DNA of 64,000 nt from Hyphomicrobiales bacterium (GCA_900470775.1 UCBZ01000007.1:1-64000), one strand, 5' to 3'; shown: positions 8,044 to 16,771, counted from the stretch's first letter. Program-made: numbers and translations. Notes: generated by a model from the letters alone, not told the origin.

Positions 8044-9584
8044 GCCGTGGCCGCCACCACGGCCGCCCAGGGGCTGGTCGGATGGGCCATGCCGGCGAAG
8101 CCCCCGCCGTCGGCAGCCATCACGGCCGAGGGAATCGAGAAGTTCACGGGATAGAGCGTGTCCTCAACGATCTCGACCGGAAAGGCGCTGGCGACGGTGG
8201 CTGCGACATCGGCCTCGGCGCGTGCATCGATCTTGATGCGCGGGGTCGAGGCGTCGATGCGCGGGCGGTGAAAGACCTCCTCCAGCGACAAGCCGAAATC
8301 AGCCATGCCCGAGATCAATTGCAGCACCGTCGGGAAGATGGTGCGCCCGCCCGCCGCGCCAATCGCAAGCACCGGGCGGCCGCCCTGGCTCAGCACCAGC
8401 GGGCACATATTGGCGAGCGGCTTCTTGCCCGCCGCGATGCTGTTGGGTTGGTCAGGGCGCGGATCGAACCACATCATGCCGTTGTTCATGATGATACCGG
8501 CTTGCGGCAGCGCGACCTTGGCGCCAAAGCGCGAAAGCAGCGTGTTGGTCAGCGAGACCATCGTCCCAGAGCGATCGACCACGCTGACATGCGAGGTGCA
8601 GCCGGCCTGGGGCGTCGCAGCATGGCCGAGCGTGGTCAGCCGCTTTTCATAGGCCTCGCGGATGGCCGCGGCGTAGAGCAAGGCGGCCTGGGCCGGCGAG
8701 GTTTCGCGAGACAGCGGCCCGTTGGCGAGGCGTTCCGCCGCGTCGAAGAAGGTCGGGCCGCCGCTGAGGCCCGGCACGGCGGCGATGTCATAGTCGCGAT
8801 AGCGCCCTGTCAGAGCCGGCGCCCAGACCACCTCGTAGCCGGCAAGATCACTGGCGCGGATCGCCGAGCCGCCGGCTTCGAGATCGGCTGCGATCGTTGC
8901 TGCGCTCTCGCCCTCGTAGAAGTCGCGCGCGCCCGCTTTGGCCAGCCGCCGCAGCAGCCTGGCCTTGAGAGTCATCGGCTTGAAGCGCTGCGTATCGGCG
9001 CCCGCCCTGGGCCCGTGACCATCGTCGAGCAGGATTGCCGAAAGCGTAGGATCCCGCGCCAGACCCGGCGCTTCGATCGCGATGCAGAGTGCCGCGAACC
9101 AGTCGATTTCCAACCCGCGCTCGGCATGCTCGATCGCGGGCTGGAGCGCGTCGCTCCACGAGATCGAGCCATGCCGCTCCAGCGCGGCGGCGAGCCCTGC
9201 GATCGCGCCCGGCACGCAGATCGCGCCGTAGCCCGAGACGTTGCGATCCCCGACGACCGAAGGCCAGCTGAACCAGTTGCCGCCCTGCGCGCCGGCAAGT
9301 GGATAATCAGCGGGGTCGAGCCCGATTGCGGCGCGCACATTGAAGTCGAGGGTTTCGGTCGCGCCGGTAGTGCCATCGGCATGGACCAGGAAGCCGCCGC
9401 CGCCGACGCCCGACAGCCAGGGCTCGACCGTGCTGAGCACCAGAGCGGCGACGACGGCTGCGTCCATCGCATTGCCACCGCGCGAGAGAGCATCCGCCCC
9501 GGCCTGCGCCGCATGGCGGTTCTGGGCGGCGACGAGGCCATGGGCCGAATGCACGGCAGGTCTCTGGACGGTGAAGGTCTGCAT
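8040..9584 (-). CDS. ggt: gamma-glutamyltransferase family protein
   Basis: The 514-residue protein belongs to the Ntn-hydrolase gamma-glutamyltranspeptidase family, which hydrolyses or transfers gamma-glutamyl groups from glutathione-like amides. Visible features are the N-terminal GGNAMDAAVVAALVLSTVEPWLSGVGGGGF segment, the likely autocatalytic threonine in CTSHVSVVD near residue 355, and the downstream NNGMMWFDP and GKKPLANMCP blocks. No signal peptide is seen (MQTFTVQRPAV), so it may act in the cytoplasm, unlike the periplasmic E. coli enzyme. It sits inside a peptide-transporter operon, suggesting breakdown of an imported gamma-glutamyl compound. Confidence 0.92.
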   Translation of the reverse strand: MQTFTVQRPAVHSAHGLVAAQNRHAAQAGADALSRGGNAMDAAVVAALVLSTVEPWLSGVGGGGFLVHADGTTGATETLDFNVRAAIGLDPADYPLAGAQGGNWFSWPSVVGDRNVSGYGAICVPGAIAGLAAALERHGSISWSDALQPAIEHAERGLEIDWFAALCIAIEAPGLARDPTLSAILLDDGHGPRAGADTQRFKPMTLKARLLRRLAKAGARDFYEGESAATIAADLEAGGSAIRASDLAGYEVVWAPALTGRYRDYDIAAVPGLSGGPTFFDAAERLANGPLSRETSPAQAALLYAAAIREAYEKRLTTLGHAATPQAGCTSHVSVVDRSGTMVSLTNTLLSRFGAKVALPQAGIIMNNGMMWFDPRPDQPNSIAAGKKPLANMCPLVLSQGGRPVLAIGAAGGRTIFPTVLQLISGMADFGLSLEEVFHRPRIDASTPRIKIDARAEADVAATVASAFPVEIVEDTLYPVNFSIPSAVMAADGGGFAGMAHPTSPWAAVVAATA

Positions 9585-10495
9585 CAGCGCGGCGCCTTGA
9601 AGCGGTGTGGCGCGCTCGCTTCCGGCAGACGCATCGGCACGCTGAAGCGCTCGGCATTGGCGCTGGCTGCGTGATGGGCGGCGAGTTCGCCGACGGTCGC
9701 GATCCAGGTTCCCGGCGAGGCGGTGACGACGTCGAGCAGCTTTTCCAGCATGCGGACGCGGCCGGCCCGGCCGGAGATCCAGTCATGGATCGTCAGCATC
9801 ATCATGCGGCCTTCACGGTGGAGCACATGCCATTCGTCGAGACAAGCCTCGAGAATGCCGCCTTGGGCCGAGGGCGGCGCCTTGTCGGTCGGGCTGCCGG
9901 TGAAGCGGAAATAGATGGCATCGTCGACCGCCCAGAGCACCGGCACCTGCGTGACGCCGTCGATCGTGTAGGGATGGTCGAAACCCATCAGCGAGGAATC
10001 ATAGAGCCCGCGCCGCTTGACCTCCGCCAGCATGAACGGCGTCATCTCCCAGGCCGGCGATCGAAAACCCTTCGGAACGATGCCGGCCTGGCTCTTGAAC
10101 AAGGCGAGCGATTCATCGAGCGCGCGGGCGAACTCCTCCGGCCCGGCTTCGGTGGCGAGCTCGTGGAAATAGCCGTGCAGGCCGATCTCGTGGCCGCGCG
10201 CGACGAAGGCCGGCAGCAATTCGGGATGGTTCCTGGCGACCAGCCCAGGCACGAATAAGGTCGCCTTGATGCCGTAGCGATCGAGCAGGTCGAGGATGCG
10301 CCAGATCCCGATGCGCGGCCCGAACAGGCGCTGCTCGATCTGGCCGAGCGTGGCGGCTGCGTCCGTCGGCAGGCTCCATTGATAGGGGCTCTCGGCATCG
10401 ACATCGACGCTGAAGCAGAAGGCGCTGCTCTTGCGCTGCGGCCATTCATAGGCCGAGACGGGGAAGCTCGCAGGGGACATGCCGGCCTGGCTCAT
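9584..10495 (-). CDS. polysaccharide deacetylase (NodB-homology) family protein
   Basis: This roughly 303-residue protein is a metal-dependent carbohydrate-esterase-4-like hydrolase. The first catalytic block is FSVDVDAESPYQW, the metal-binding block is HEIGLHGYFHE, and further motifs are GFRSPAWEMT and MLTIHDWISGR near the C-terminus. This pattern resembles PuuE-like or peptidoglycan-deacetylase-like proteins that act on small amides. The ATG at 10495 comes 11 bases after the SDR stop codon and is preferred over an in-frame start inside that gene. It shares one base with the downstream gamma-glutamyltransferase gene. No secretion signal is seen, so a cytoplasmic amidase role is plausible. 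Confidence 0.88.
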   Translation of the reverse strand: MSQAGMSPASFPVSAYEWPQRKSSAFCFSVDVDAESPYQWSLPTDAAATLGQIEQRLFGPRIGIWRILDLLDRYGIKATLFVPGLVARNHPELLPAFVARGHEIGLHGYFHELATEAGPEEFARALDESLALFKSQAGIVPKGFRSPAWEMTPFMLAEVKRRGLYDSSLMGFDHPYTIDGVTQVPVLWAVDDAIYFRFTGSPTDKAPPSAQGGILEACLDEWHVLHREGRMMMLTIHDWISGRAGRVRMLEKLLDVVTASPGTWIATVGELAAHHAASANAERFSVPMRLPEASAPHRFKAPR

Positions 10496-10505
10496 GACGT
10501 GGCCC

Positions 10506-11291
10506 TCACAGCGCGCTCTTCTTGTCCTGATGGACGGCAAGCGACCCGATCGAATTGCCGCCATCGACCGTCAGCGTCGCGCCGGTGACATAGGAGGACG
10601 CATCGCTGGCGAGGTACAGCAGGGCGTTGCCGACATCCTCGCGCGACGATGGCCGCCCCAAAGGGATTTGCGCGACCGTGCTCTGGATATGTGCTTCGGT
10701 CAGGCTGCTGACGGTGCTGCCGGCGGCGAAGCCGGGCTCGAGCGCGTTCACGCGGATGCCGTACTCGGCCAGCTCCACGCCGAAGCCCTTGGTCAGGCGG
10801 TCCAGCGCCGTCTTGGAGGTGGAGTAGACGGTGGCGGTGCGCCGCATCTTGCGCGAAGCGCCCGATGAAATGTTGATGATCGAGCCTTTGACGCCCTTAC
10901 GCACCATCTGCGTCGCAAGCTCGCGGCTCAGGATGAAGGGCGCGCGCAGGTTGACCGAGAAGATACGGTCGAACTCCTCGGTGGAGGTGTCGAGCAGGAA
11001 ACCGCTGGGATAGATCCCGGCATTGTTGACGAGGATATCGACCGCGCCCCAGCGCGTGCCGATCTCCGCCGTCAGCTCTTTGATCGAGGCCTCGTCGGTG
11101 AGGTCGGCCGCCTTGCAGAAGCTGTCGCCGCCCAGGCCTAGCGTCCTAGCGAAAGCCTCGAGCTCGTCGCCCTTCGTATCGGTCAGCGCCAGCGTCGCGC
11201 CGGACGCGTGCAGTGTTTCCGCGATCCAGCGCCCAATCACGCCGCAGGCGCCGGTGACGAGTGCGCGCTTGCCCTTGATGTCGTCGAACAT
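10506..11291 (-). CDS. SDR-family NAD(P)-dependent oxidoreductase
   Basis: The 261-residue protein is a classical short-chain dehydrogenase: the glycine-rich cofactor site TGACGVIG lies near residues 13-20, NNAG near 88-91, and the YSTSK catalytic pair follows the ISSGAS serine block. The C-terminal TVDGGNSIG segment is typical of the FabG-like group. The ATG at 11291 is chosen because the 'gagga' site ends about eight bases upstream; an ATG two codons earlier is possible. It is co-transcribed with peptide transporter genes, so it may process a product of the imported compound. Confidence 0.9.
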   Translation of the reverse strand: MFDDIKGKRALVTGACGVIGRWIAETLHASGATLALTDTKGDELEAFARTLGLGGDSFCKAADLTDEASIKELTAEIGTRWGAVDILVNNAGIYPSGFLLDTSTEEFDRIFSVNLRAPFILSRELATQMVRKGVKGSIINISSGASRKMRRTATVYSTSKTALDRLTKGFGVELAEYGIRVNALEPGFAAGSTVSSLTEAHIQSTVAQIPLGRPSSREDVGNALLYLASDASSYVTGATLTVDGGNSIGSLAVHQDKKSAL

Positions 11292-11302
11292 GGTCATGGT
11301 CC

Positions 11303-12160
11303 TCAGCGGAAACGGGGATCGAGGCGGTCGCGCACGGCGTCCCCCGTCAGGTTGACGGCGAGTACGAGCACGAAGAGGCACAGTCCCGGCAGCGTCGCGA
11401 CCCACCAGGCGGTGGCGACATAGTTGCGGCCGGTGGAGAGCATCGAGCCCCAGCTCGCGGTCGGCGGCTGCACACCCAGGCCCAGGAAGGACAGCCCCGC
11501 CTCGAACAGCACCATCAGGCCGAATTCGAGCGTCGCGACGACGCTGACGGCGCCGATGATGTTGGGCAGGACATGGCGGAACAGAACCCGCGTCGCACCC
11601 GCGCCCATCAGGGCGGCGAGCCGGACATAGGGCATCGTCGCGACCGAAAGCGTCTGGCTGTAGGCGATACGAGCGTAGCGCGGCCAGCGCGTCAGCGCGA
11701 GCACCAGGATGACGTTGACCAGGCTCGGCCCGAGCACCGCAACCGTGATGATCGCCAGCAGCACGGCCGGAATCGAGAGGAAGACATCGACGACGCGCAT
11801 CACCACGGTCTCGGTCCAGCCGCGCCGATAGGCCGCGATCATGCCCAGCGTGGTGCCGACCGTACCCGAGAGGATCACCGAGGCGAAGGCGACCACAAGT
11901 GAGACGCGCGAGCCGTAGATGATGCGGCTGAGCACGTCACGACCGAGTTCGTCGCTGCCGAGCCAGTAATGGAAGGCCCGCGAAACGGTACCTGGCGGTT
12001 TCAGCCGGCCAATGAGGTTCTGCTGGTTGGGGTCGTAGGGCGCCAGCCACGGCGCGAAAATCGCGGCAAGCACCACCAGCGCGACGATCGCCAGCGGCCA
12101 CCAGCGGCGCAGGCCGAATCCTTGGCGTGGGTGCGGACGTGGGGACGCGACCGCGCTCAT
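11303..12160 (-). CDS. peptide ABC transporter permease (DppC type)
   Basis: The 285-residue permease has an N-terminal helix (WWPLAIVALVVLAAIFAPW), the LGSDELGRDVLSRIIYG motif near residues 70-86 that is characteristic of DppC/OppC proteins, and an EAA-like loop around VRLAALMGAGATRVLFRHVLPN. It overlaps the DppB-type gene by four bases and is followed closely by the SDR gene. It forms the import channel with the DppB-type partner. Confidence 0.93.
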   Translation of the reverse strand: MSAVASPRPHPRQGFGLRRWWPLAIVALVVLAAIFAPWLAPYDPNQQNLIGRLKPPGTVSRAFHYWLGSDELGRDVLSRIIYGSRVSLVVAFASVILSGTVGTTLGMIAAYRRGWTETVVMRVVDVFLSIPAVLLAIITVAVLGPSLVNVILVLALTRWPRYARIAYSQTLSVATMPYVRLAALMGAGATRVLFRHVLPNIIGAVSVVATLEFGLMVLFEAGLSFLGLGVQPPTASWGSMLSTGRNYVATAWWVATLPGLCLFVLVLAVNLTGDAVRDRLDPRFR

Positions 12161-13083
12161 CGGGCGCCATCCAGGAGGATGCGGGGATCGACGACGCTGT
12201 AGAGCACGTCCGAGAGCAGATTCAGCGCCACCGTGACGAAGGCGCCCATCAGGACGACGCCCTGAACGATCATGAAGTCGCGCGCCAGGATCGCCTGCAC
12301 GGTGACCTGGCCGAGACCGGGCCAGGCGAACACGGTCTCGACGATGACCGCGCCGGCGAGCAGGTTCGAGATTTCCAGCGCCGCGACGGTGATGAGCGGG
12401 ATCGAGGCGTTGCGTGCGATATGGCGCAGCAGCAGGCGCGGCATCCGCGCCCCGCGCGAGCGGGCGGTGCGGGCATAGTCCTTCGACAATTCGTCGAGCA
12501 GCGCCGAGCGGGTGATGCGCGCGAAGGTCGCCATGCTGAGCAGGCCGAGCGCGAAGGACGGCATCACGAGATTCCAGATGTCACCGGTCGACGAGGGCGG
12601 CAGCCAGCCGAGCAGCACCGAGAACACCATGATCATCAGGATGCCGCTCCAGAAGGTCGGCATGCTCTGGGCTGCGAGCACGAAGCCCGCCGCGATCTTG
12701 GCGACAGCACGGTCGCGAAACACCGCGAGCAGGATGCCGATCGGCACGCCCATGCCGCAGGCGACGGTCAGCGCGCCCGCCGCCAGCATCAGCGTATAGG
12801 GCAGGCGCGAGGCGATGATCGTCGTCACCGGCACGCGCTGCACGACCGATTGCCCGAGATCGAAGCGGGCGAGATCGGCAAGGAAGTCGAGATACTGGAT
12901 GAAGAGCGGCCGATCGAAGCCGAGCGCATGGCGCAGGGCGTCGATGTCGGCCCTGGTCGCGGTCTCCGGCACCAGGAGATAGGTCGGATCCCCCGTCAGC
13001 CGCTGGACGAAGAAGATCAATGTCGCCACGCCCAGGATCGTGATGAGCGCCTGTCCGGCGCGCTGGAGGAGGAAGCCGGGCAC
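12157..13083 (-). CDS. peptide ABC transporter permease (DppB type)
   Basis: The 308-residue permease begins with the first membrane helix (ALITILGVATLIFFVQRLTGDP), which is the DppB/OppB N-terminal signature, followed by a periplasmic loop and five further helices. An EAA-type loop (DYARTARSRGARMPRLLLRHIARN) and the FAWPGLGQ C-terminal motif are present. It starts seven bases after the binding-protein stop and overlaps the DppC gene by four bases. Confidence 0.93.
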   Translation of the reverse strand: MPGFLLQRAGQALITILGVATLIFFVQRLTGDPTYLLVPETATRADIDALRHALGFDRPLFIQYLDFLADLARFDLGQSVVQRVPVTTIIASRLPYTLMLAAGALTVACGMGVPIGILLAVFRDRAVAKIAAGFVLAAQSMPTFWSGILMIMVFSVLLGWLPPSSTGDIWNLVMPSFALGLLSMATFARITRSALLDELSKDYARTARSRGARMPRLLLRHIARNASIPLITVAALEISNLLAGAVIVETVFAWPGLGQVTVQAILARDFMIVQGVVLMGAFVTVALNLLSDVLYSVVDPRILLDGAR

Positions 13084-13090
13084 GGGGCCG

Positions 13091-14602
13091 TCAGTCGCTC
13101 CAGCTCATGCGGTTCAGGAACAGGCTCTCATTCGGGGTCGGCTGCCATTTCAGGCTCTTGGTGGCCCCATAGATGACCGCCGCCTGATAGAGCGGCACAA
13201 GCGGCGCTTCCGCCGCGATGATCTCCTGGACCTGCTTGTAGGCCGCCAGCCGCTTGTCCTTGTCCAGGGTCTGGCGGGCTTCCTCGAGCAGCGCATCGGC
13301 CTTCGGGTTGCGATAGGCCGACCAGCCGCTGCTCTTGTGGATCAGTGGGAAGAGCGTGCCGTCGGCATCCTGGCAGGCGCAGGACCAGCGCCCGAAGCTC
13401 AGCGTCGAGGTCGCCTCCGGGCCGGCCTGCGAGCGCTTGAGATAGCTCGCCATATCCGACATCGCGATCTTGACGCTGAAGCCGGCATCGCCGAGCTGCT
13501 GCTGGATCGCCTGGACGATGCGCTGGTCGAAGACCGGCGCGGTTGCAAGCTCGATCTCGGCCTTGGCCGCCGGACCCGCTTCCGCGACGAGCGCCTTGGC
13601 CTTGGCCAAGTCGTAGGTCGGACCTTTCAGGCCCCCGATCCAGCCGAAGCTGGCAGGCGTGCCCAGTTGCGACACGGGCTTGTCGAAGCCGCCGAGCAGG
13701 CCGTCGACCAGCCCGTCCTTGTCAATCGCATAGGCGGCGGCCAGGCGCAGCTTGACGTTGTCGAAGGGTGGCTTGGTGGTATTGAGCCTGAGATAGGCGA
13801 CGCGCTCGGTCAGGCCGATCAGGGCTTGCGCCCTGGCCGCAGATTTGAGCTGGCCAGCCTGGTCGGCGTCGAGCGTGACGCCGAGATCGCTCGTGCCGGC
13901 CTGGAGATTGGCGAGCCGGGTCGCGCCATCGGGCACGGCGCGAAAGATCACGGTCGGGAACGGAGCCTTGGTGCCCCAATAGGCGTCGTTGCGTAGGAGC
14001 GACACGGCAACGCCGCGCTGCCAGCTCTCGAACCTATAGGGCCCGCTGCCGACCGGCTTCAGATTGAAGGCATCCTTGCCGACGGCCTCGACGATCGCCT
14101 TGGGCACGATCGAGAGCTTGACGAGTTGTGCCAGCAAGGCCGGATAGGCGCCGTCGGTGGTCAGCTTGACCCTGGTGGCTGAGAGCGCCGTCGCATTGGT
14201 GATCTTGTCGAACTGGCCGAGCTGCGGGCTGCCGAATTTTGGATCGGTGATACGCTTGACGCTGAAGACGACGTCGTTGGCCGTCAAGTTCGAGCCGTCA
14301 TGGAAAATGATGTCGGGGCGAAGCTCGAACTCGATCTCGGTGTCGGACAGGTATTTCCATGAGATCGCGACCTGCGGGACGATCTCGCCCTTGTCGTCGC
14401 GGGTGACGAGGTTGTCGAAGATGTTGCGGTAGACGTAATAGCTGTCGGGGTTCCATTGGAGCTGCGGATCGAGCGAGGACGGCTCGTTCACGAGGTCGAC
14501 CACGAAGCGCTCCTTCGAGGCGTGCGCCGGCGAGGCAGCGCCGAGAGCAAGCACCGCGGCACATGCAACCGCGAGAGGATAGGTCCGCCAGACAATGGTC
14601 AT
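13091..14602 (-). CDS. ABC transporter substrate-binding protein, family 5 (peptide type)
   Basis: The 503-residue periplasmic protein has a signal peptide (MTIVWRTYPLAVACAAVLALGAASPAHA) and the SBP family 5 blocks LVNEPSSLDPQL, FELRPDIIFHDGSNLTANDVVFSVKRI and GSGPYRFESW. It captures peptides or related amides for the DppBCDF-type transporter downstream. Its ATG overlaps the GntR regulator stop by four bases, so regulator and receptor are coupled. The ligand cannot be deduced, although the gamma-glutamyltransferase in the same operon hints at gamma-glutamyl compounds. Confidence 0.93.
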   Translation of the reverse strand: MTIVWRTYPLAVACAAVLALGAASPAHASKERFVVDLVNEPSSLDPQLQWNPDSYYVYRNIFDNLVTRDDKGEIVPQVAISWKYLSDTEIEFELRPDIIFHDGSNLTANDVVFSVKRITDPKFGSPQLGQFDKITNATALSATRVKLTTDGAYPALLAQLVKLSIVPKAIVEAVGKDAFNLKPVGSGPYRFESWQRGVAVSLLRNDAYWGTKAPFPTVIFRAVPDGATRLANLQAGTSDLGVTLDADQAGQLKSAARAQALIGLTERVAYLRLNTTKPPFDNVKLRLAAAYAIDKDGLVDGLLGGFDKPVSQLGTPASFGWIGGLKGPTYDLAKAKALVAEAGPAAKAEIELATAPVFDQRIVQAIQQQLGDAGFSVKIAMSDMASYLKRSQAGPEATSTLSFGRWSCACQDADGTLFPLIHKSSGWSAYRNPKADALLEEARQTLDKDKRLAAYKQVQEIIAAEAPLVPLYQAAVIYGATKSLKWQPTPNESLFLNRMSWSD

Positions 14603-15387
14603 GACTGCTGTTCCTTCGTCAGAGGGATCGGCTGATCGGCCGCGGCGGCTGCAGTACGGGGCGCGCTGCGCCGGCGGGCCGAACGGGCCGGCGGACGCGA
14701 CGGCTGCGCCGAAATCGCCAGGAAGCCATGGGCAAGCGCGTCGGCGAAGCGTTGGTTGTACCGCGCGATCGCCCGCCTGCCCGCCTCCGCATCGCCGGCA
14801 ATGAGCGCTGCGACGAGTTCGCCGAGATCCGCTGGCGGGATGGGATGGCTGTTGAGATCGAGCATCCGCACGATGCGGTCGGCATGGTCCCAGATCTCGC
14901 CGAGCCAGTTGCGGGCGAAGGCCCCTGCCCCAGCCGCGAGCAGATTGCGCAGCTGACGCTCGGCGGCGCGGGCGGTCGCGAGCGCTGCGGGCTCGGTCCG
15001 CCCAGAGACGGACCGCACCATGCCGAGCAGCGTCACCGCGCTCGAGCTCACGGGCTCAGTCAGCACTTGCGTCGCCAGTGAAGCCTCCAGCCGACGACGC
15101 CCGTCCAGCACGGCTGCGATCAGCGCGCCGTCGATCGGCGCGATCCGCCAGCCCTGGCGCGCATGCCGGCTGACGAAGCGGGCTGCAGCAAGCTCGGTGA
15201 GCGCAACGCGGACGCTGGCGCGGCCAAGCCCGAAGCGCTCGGCGATCGCCGCCTCATGGATGAACTCGCCTGGCGTGAGCTCGCAGGTGACGATCGCCTT
15301 GCGCAGCCGCCGCGTCGCGACATCAAGCCGGGCTTCGGCGATCGGGGCGGTCGTCGCGGGAGCGAACGGAGAAGACGTGTCGAGCAT
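14599..15387 (-). CDS. GntR-family transcriptional regulator of the peptide operon
   Basis: The 262-residue protein has a GntR winged HTH at about residues 25-90 (LRKAIVTCELTPGEFIHEAAIAERFGLGRASVRVALTEL) followed by an all-helical FCD-like ligand domain to about residue 215. The last 40 residues are an unusual Ala/Arg/Pro-rich tail. It is the first gene of the minus-strand operon and overlaps the binding-protein start by four bases. It likely senses the imported compound or a breakdown product. Confidence 0.88.
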   Translation of the reverse strand: MLDTSSPFAPATTAPIAEARLDVATRRLRKAIVTCELTPGEFIHEAAIAERFGLGRASVRVALTELAAARFVSRHARQGWRIAPIDGALIAAVLDGRRRLEASLATQVLTEPVSSSAVTLLGMVRSVSGRTEPAALATARAAERQLRNLLAAGAGAFARNWLGEIWDHADRIVRMLDLNSHPIPPADLGELVAALIAGDAEAGRRAIARYNQRFADALAHGFLAISAQPSRPPARSARRRSAPRTAAAAADQPIPLTKEQQS

Positions 15388-15757
15388 GCGACGAAGTCTG
15401 GAACGCCCCGTGAGATTTCACAAGAGCATTGTGAGGCTTCAAGCACAGTTGGGAAAATCGCGCTACGCTGTGAGGACCAATGCCGCGTCATACGCGCCGC
15501 GATGCGATTTACGCTGCGGAAAGGCATTCGGCATTCGATGTAAAGGGCTTGATCGAGGCATAATTCCGAACGAAGAAATCCTGATTTCGTTGGATATAAT
15601 TTATTTATTACGCCAATAATTTTTCAGAATTCATCCAACAATCCAACGCCTTTGCGAAATAAAAGAGCAGAACATTCCTGTTGTCTGCTCGTTTTGAAGC
15701 CACCTGACCAATTCGCGGGATATCCCTTCCGACTGGTTCATGCGAAGGATTACTTCC
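15388..15757. other. AT-rich intergenic region upstream of the GntR operon
   Basis: No credible gene is seen here. The first part should carry the promoter of the minus-strand operon. From about 15560 to 15660 the DNA becomes much richer in A and T than its surroundings (for example the run around 'ggatataatttatttatta'), which marks the left edge of the degraded region. A terminator-like hairpin lies near 15661-15695. Confidence 0.6.
15661..15695. terminator. terminator-like hairpin
   Basis: GAGCAGA (15665-15671) pairs perfectly with TCTGCTC (15684-15690) across a 12-base loop, with AAAA before and gTTTT after. The symmetry means it could end transcription on either strand. No intact gene ends immediately beside it, so it may be a relic. 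Confidence 0.4.
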
Positions 15758-16077
15758 ATGCTGAAAACATTTGCACTGATTTCCGCCATCGCCATCGTGC
15801 CTGCAACGGCCACGCCGACACGGCCTTCCACGAGGCCTTTTTCAACCATTGCGGCAATCGCTATCTGCAGGAATCCTATGGTCTCGTGGGCGGCCGGATC
15901 GCGGCGCTGCGGACCAGTCTGAGCGCGCCGATCGACGTGCAGACGCCGCGGTCCTTCGAGGAGCATCTGGCGCTGCTGCGCTTCTTCGAGGCCGGCGACT
16001 TCGCTGGGCTCGAAACGTTGATGACCTCGCATATCAACGGTTCGGGCCAGACCTATGCGAACGCGCTCCTCGGCTGA
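15758..16077 (+). pseudogene. chimeric remnant: secreted-protein N-terminus joined to a GntR/FCD regulator C-terminus
   Basis: An ATG at 15758, preceded by 'gaagga', encodes MLKTFALISAIAIVPATA, a convincing signal peptide that ends abruptly after about 18 residues. From about 15814 a different reading frame encodes AFHEAFFNHCGNRYL and a helical stretch to the stop at 16077 that matches the last 85 or so residues of FCD-domain GntR regulators. Neither part is complete and the two are out of frame with each other. I read this as the junction of a deletion or rearrangement between a periplasmic-binding-protein gene and a regulator gene. Confidence 0.65.
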
Positions 16078-16144
16078 ACGCGCGAACTGCGATGCCGGTC
16101 GCGATAGGCACGCAGCGCCTGCTCGGCCGAGGCAGCACCAAGCT

Positions 16145-16270
16145 TCAGCCTGAGATATCCGAGAGATCTGCGAACCGGTCGATGGCTCGCGCCCAATGAT
16201 CAGCCGGGACGTGACGCTCCAGGCTGAACTCGTAGAACAGCGCCTCTTGCGCCACTTGCCGCTCGCCCAT
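16145..16270 (-). pseudogene. IS1182-like transposase, N-terminal fragment
   Basis: The 41-residue reading frame starting at 16270 begins MGERQVAQEALFYEFSLERH and continues to IDRFADLSDISG before a stop. This is the conserved N-terminus of IS1182/IS5-superfamily transposases, which normally run over 400 residues. The catalytic DDE region is absent, so the element is dead. The start codon overlaps the stop of the truncated shikimate dehydrogenase remnant, placing an insertion boundary at that point. Terminal inverted repeats were not identified. Confidence 0.72.
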
Positions 16271-16303
16271 TATCGCGCCGCCCTCTGCCCAAAGACGACT
16301 GAA

Positions 16304-16365
16304 TCAGAACTTCGTACCCGAGGCAACGACGACTTTATCAACGGTATCCGCCAGCGTCCCTTGCG
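16304..16365 (-). pseudogene. 3' tail of an unrecognised gene
   Basis: Within the AroE remnant's non-homologous tail, a different minus frame reads GTLADTVDKVVVASGTKF followed by TGA at 16304-16306. The composition looks like a genuine protein C-terminus rather than random DNA. I do not recognise the family. It may be the other side of the deletion that removed the AroE C-terminal domain. Confidence 0.35.
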
Positions 16366-16392
16366 CACGGCACCGCGGACGAACCCCTCACC

Positions 16393-16422
16393 GTCGAACA
16401 TGTCACCGTCGAACATGTCACC
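16393..16422. repeat. 15-bp tandem duplication inside the aroE remnant
   Basis: The unit 'gtcgaacatgtcacc' occurs twice back to back (16393-16407 and 16408-16422). In the aroE frame it duplicates GDMFD, giving GDMFDGDMFDG where the family has a single GDMFDG. The insertion keeps the frame but would disturb a conserved loop. Confidence 0.85.
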
Positions 16423-16771
16423 GACGAGCGCGCCACTGGGCCCGAGGCGAATGGCGTTGCATGAGCCGGCGATCTTCGCCGTCGTCAGCACCTCGTCGAG
16501 CAGCGCGATCGTCGTGATCTTGTGCGGCATGGTGACGAGCGCGCCATGGATGTTGGAGAGCCTGAACAGAAGCTTGAGAAAGGCCGGATAATCCCGCGCC
16601 TTGCATCCCATCGGGACCACGACGGCATCAATGCCGTGTTTTTCGAAATAGGGATTGTAGATCATCGGCGCCCGAAAGGATTCGGTCGGGTGGCCGAGAT
16701 GAGCGATGAGCTTCGTGGTGCCGCGGATCGTGGGAACGGTGCTTTCAGGGGATGGGAATGCGCGCTCCGGA

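Larger units (their letters stand above)
16270..16740 (-). pseudogene. shikimate dehydrogenase (AroE-like), truncated
   Basis: Reading the minus strand from about 16740, TIRGTTKLIAHLGHPTESFRAP leads into MIYNPYFEKHGIDAVVVPMG, LVTMPHK and GSCNAIR, which are the substrate-binding half of shikimate dehydrogenase, including the catalytic lysine in MPHK. Homology stops after GEGFVRG, just before the NADP-binding domain (usual length about 270 residues). The tail to 16270 is unrelated. No good start codon is visible upstream, so the 5' end may also be damaged. It neighbours aroQ and sugar-type dehydrogenases, suggesting a former quinate/shikimate-like cluster. Confidence 0.75.

Noticed and set aside
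15652..15757. A coding start for the FCD fragment at 15652
   Set aside because: The first half of that frame has no family similarity and overlaps the signal-peptide frame; only the part from about 15814 is regulator-like.
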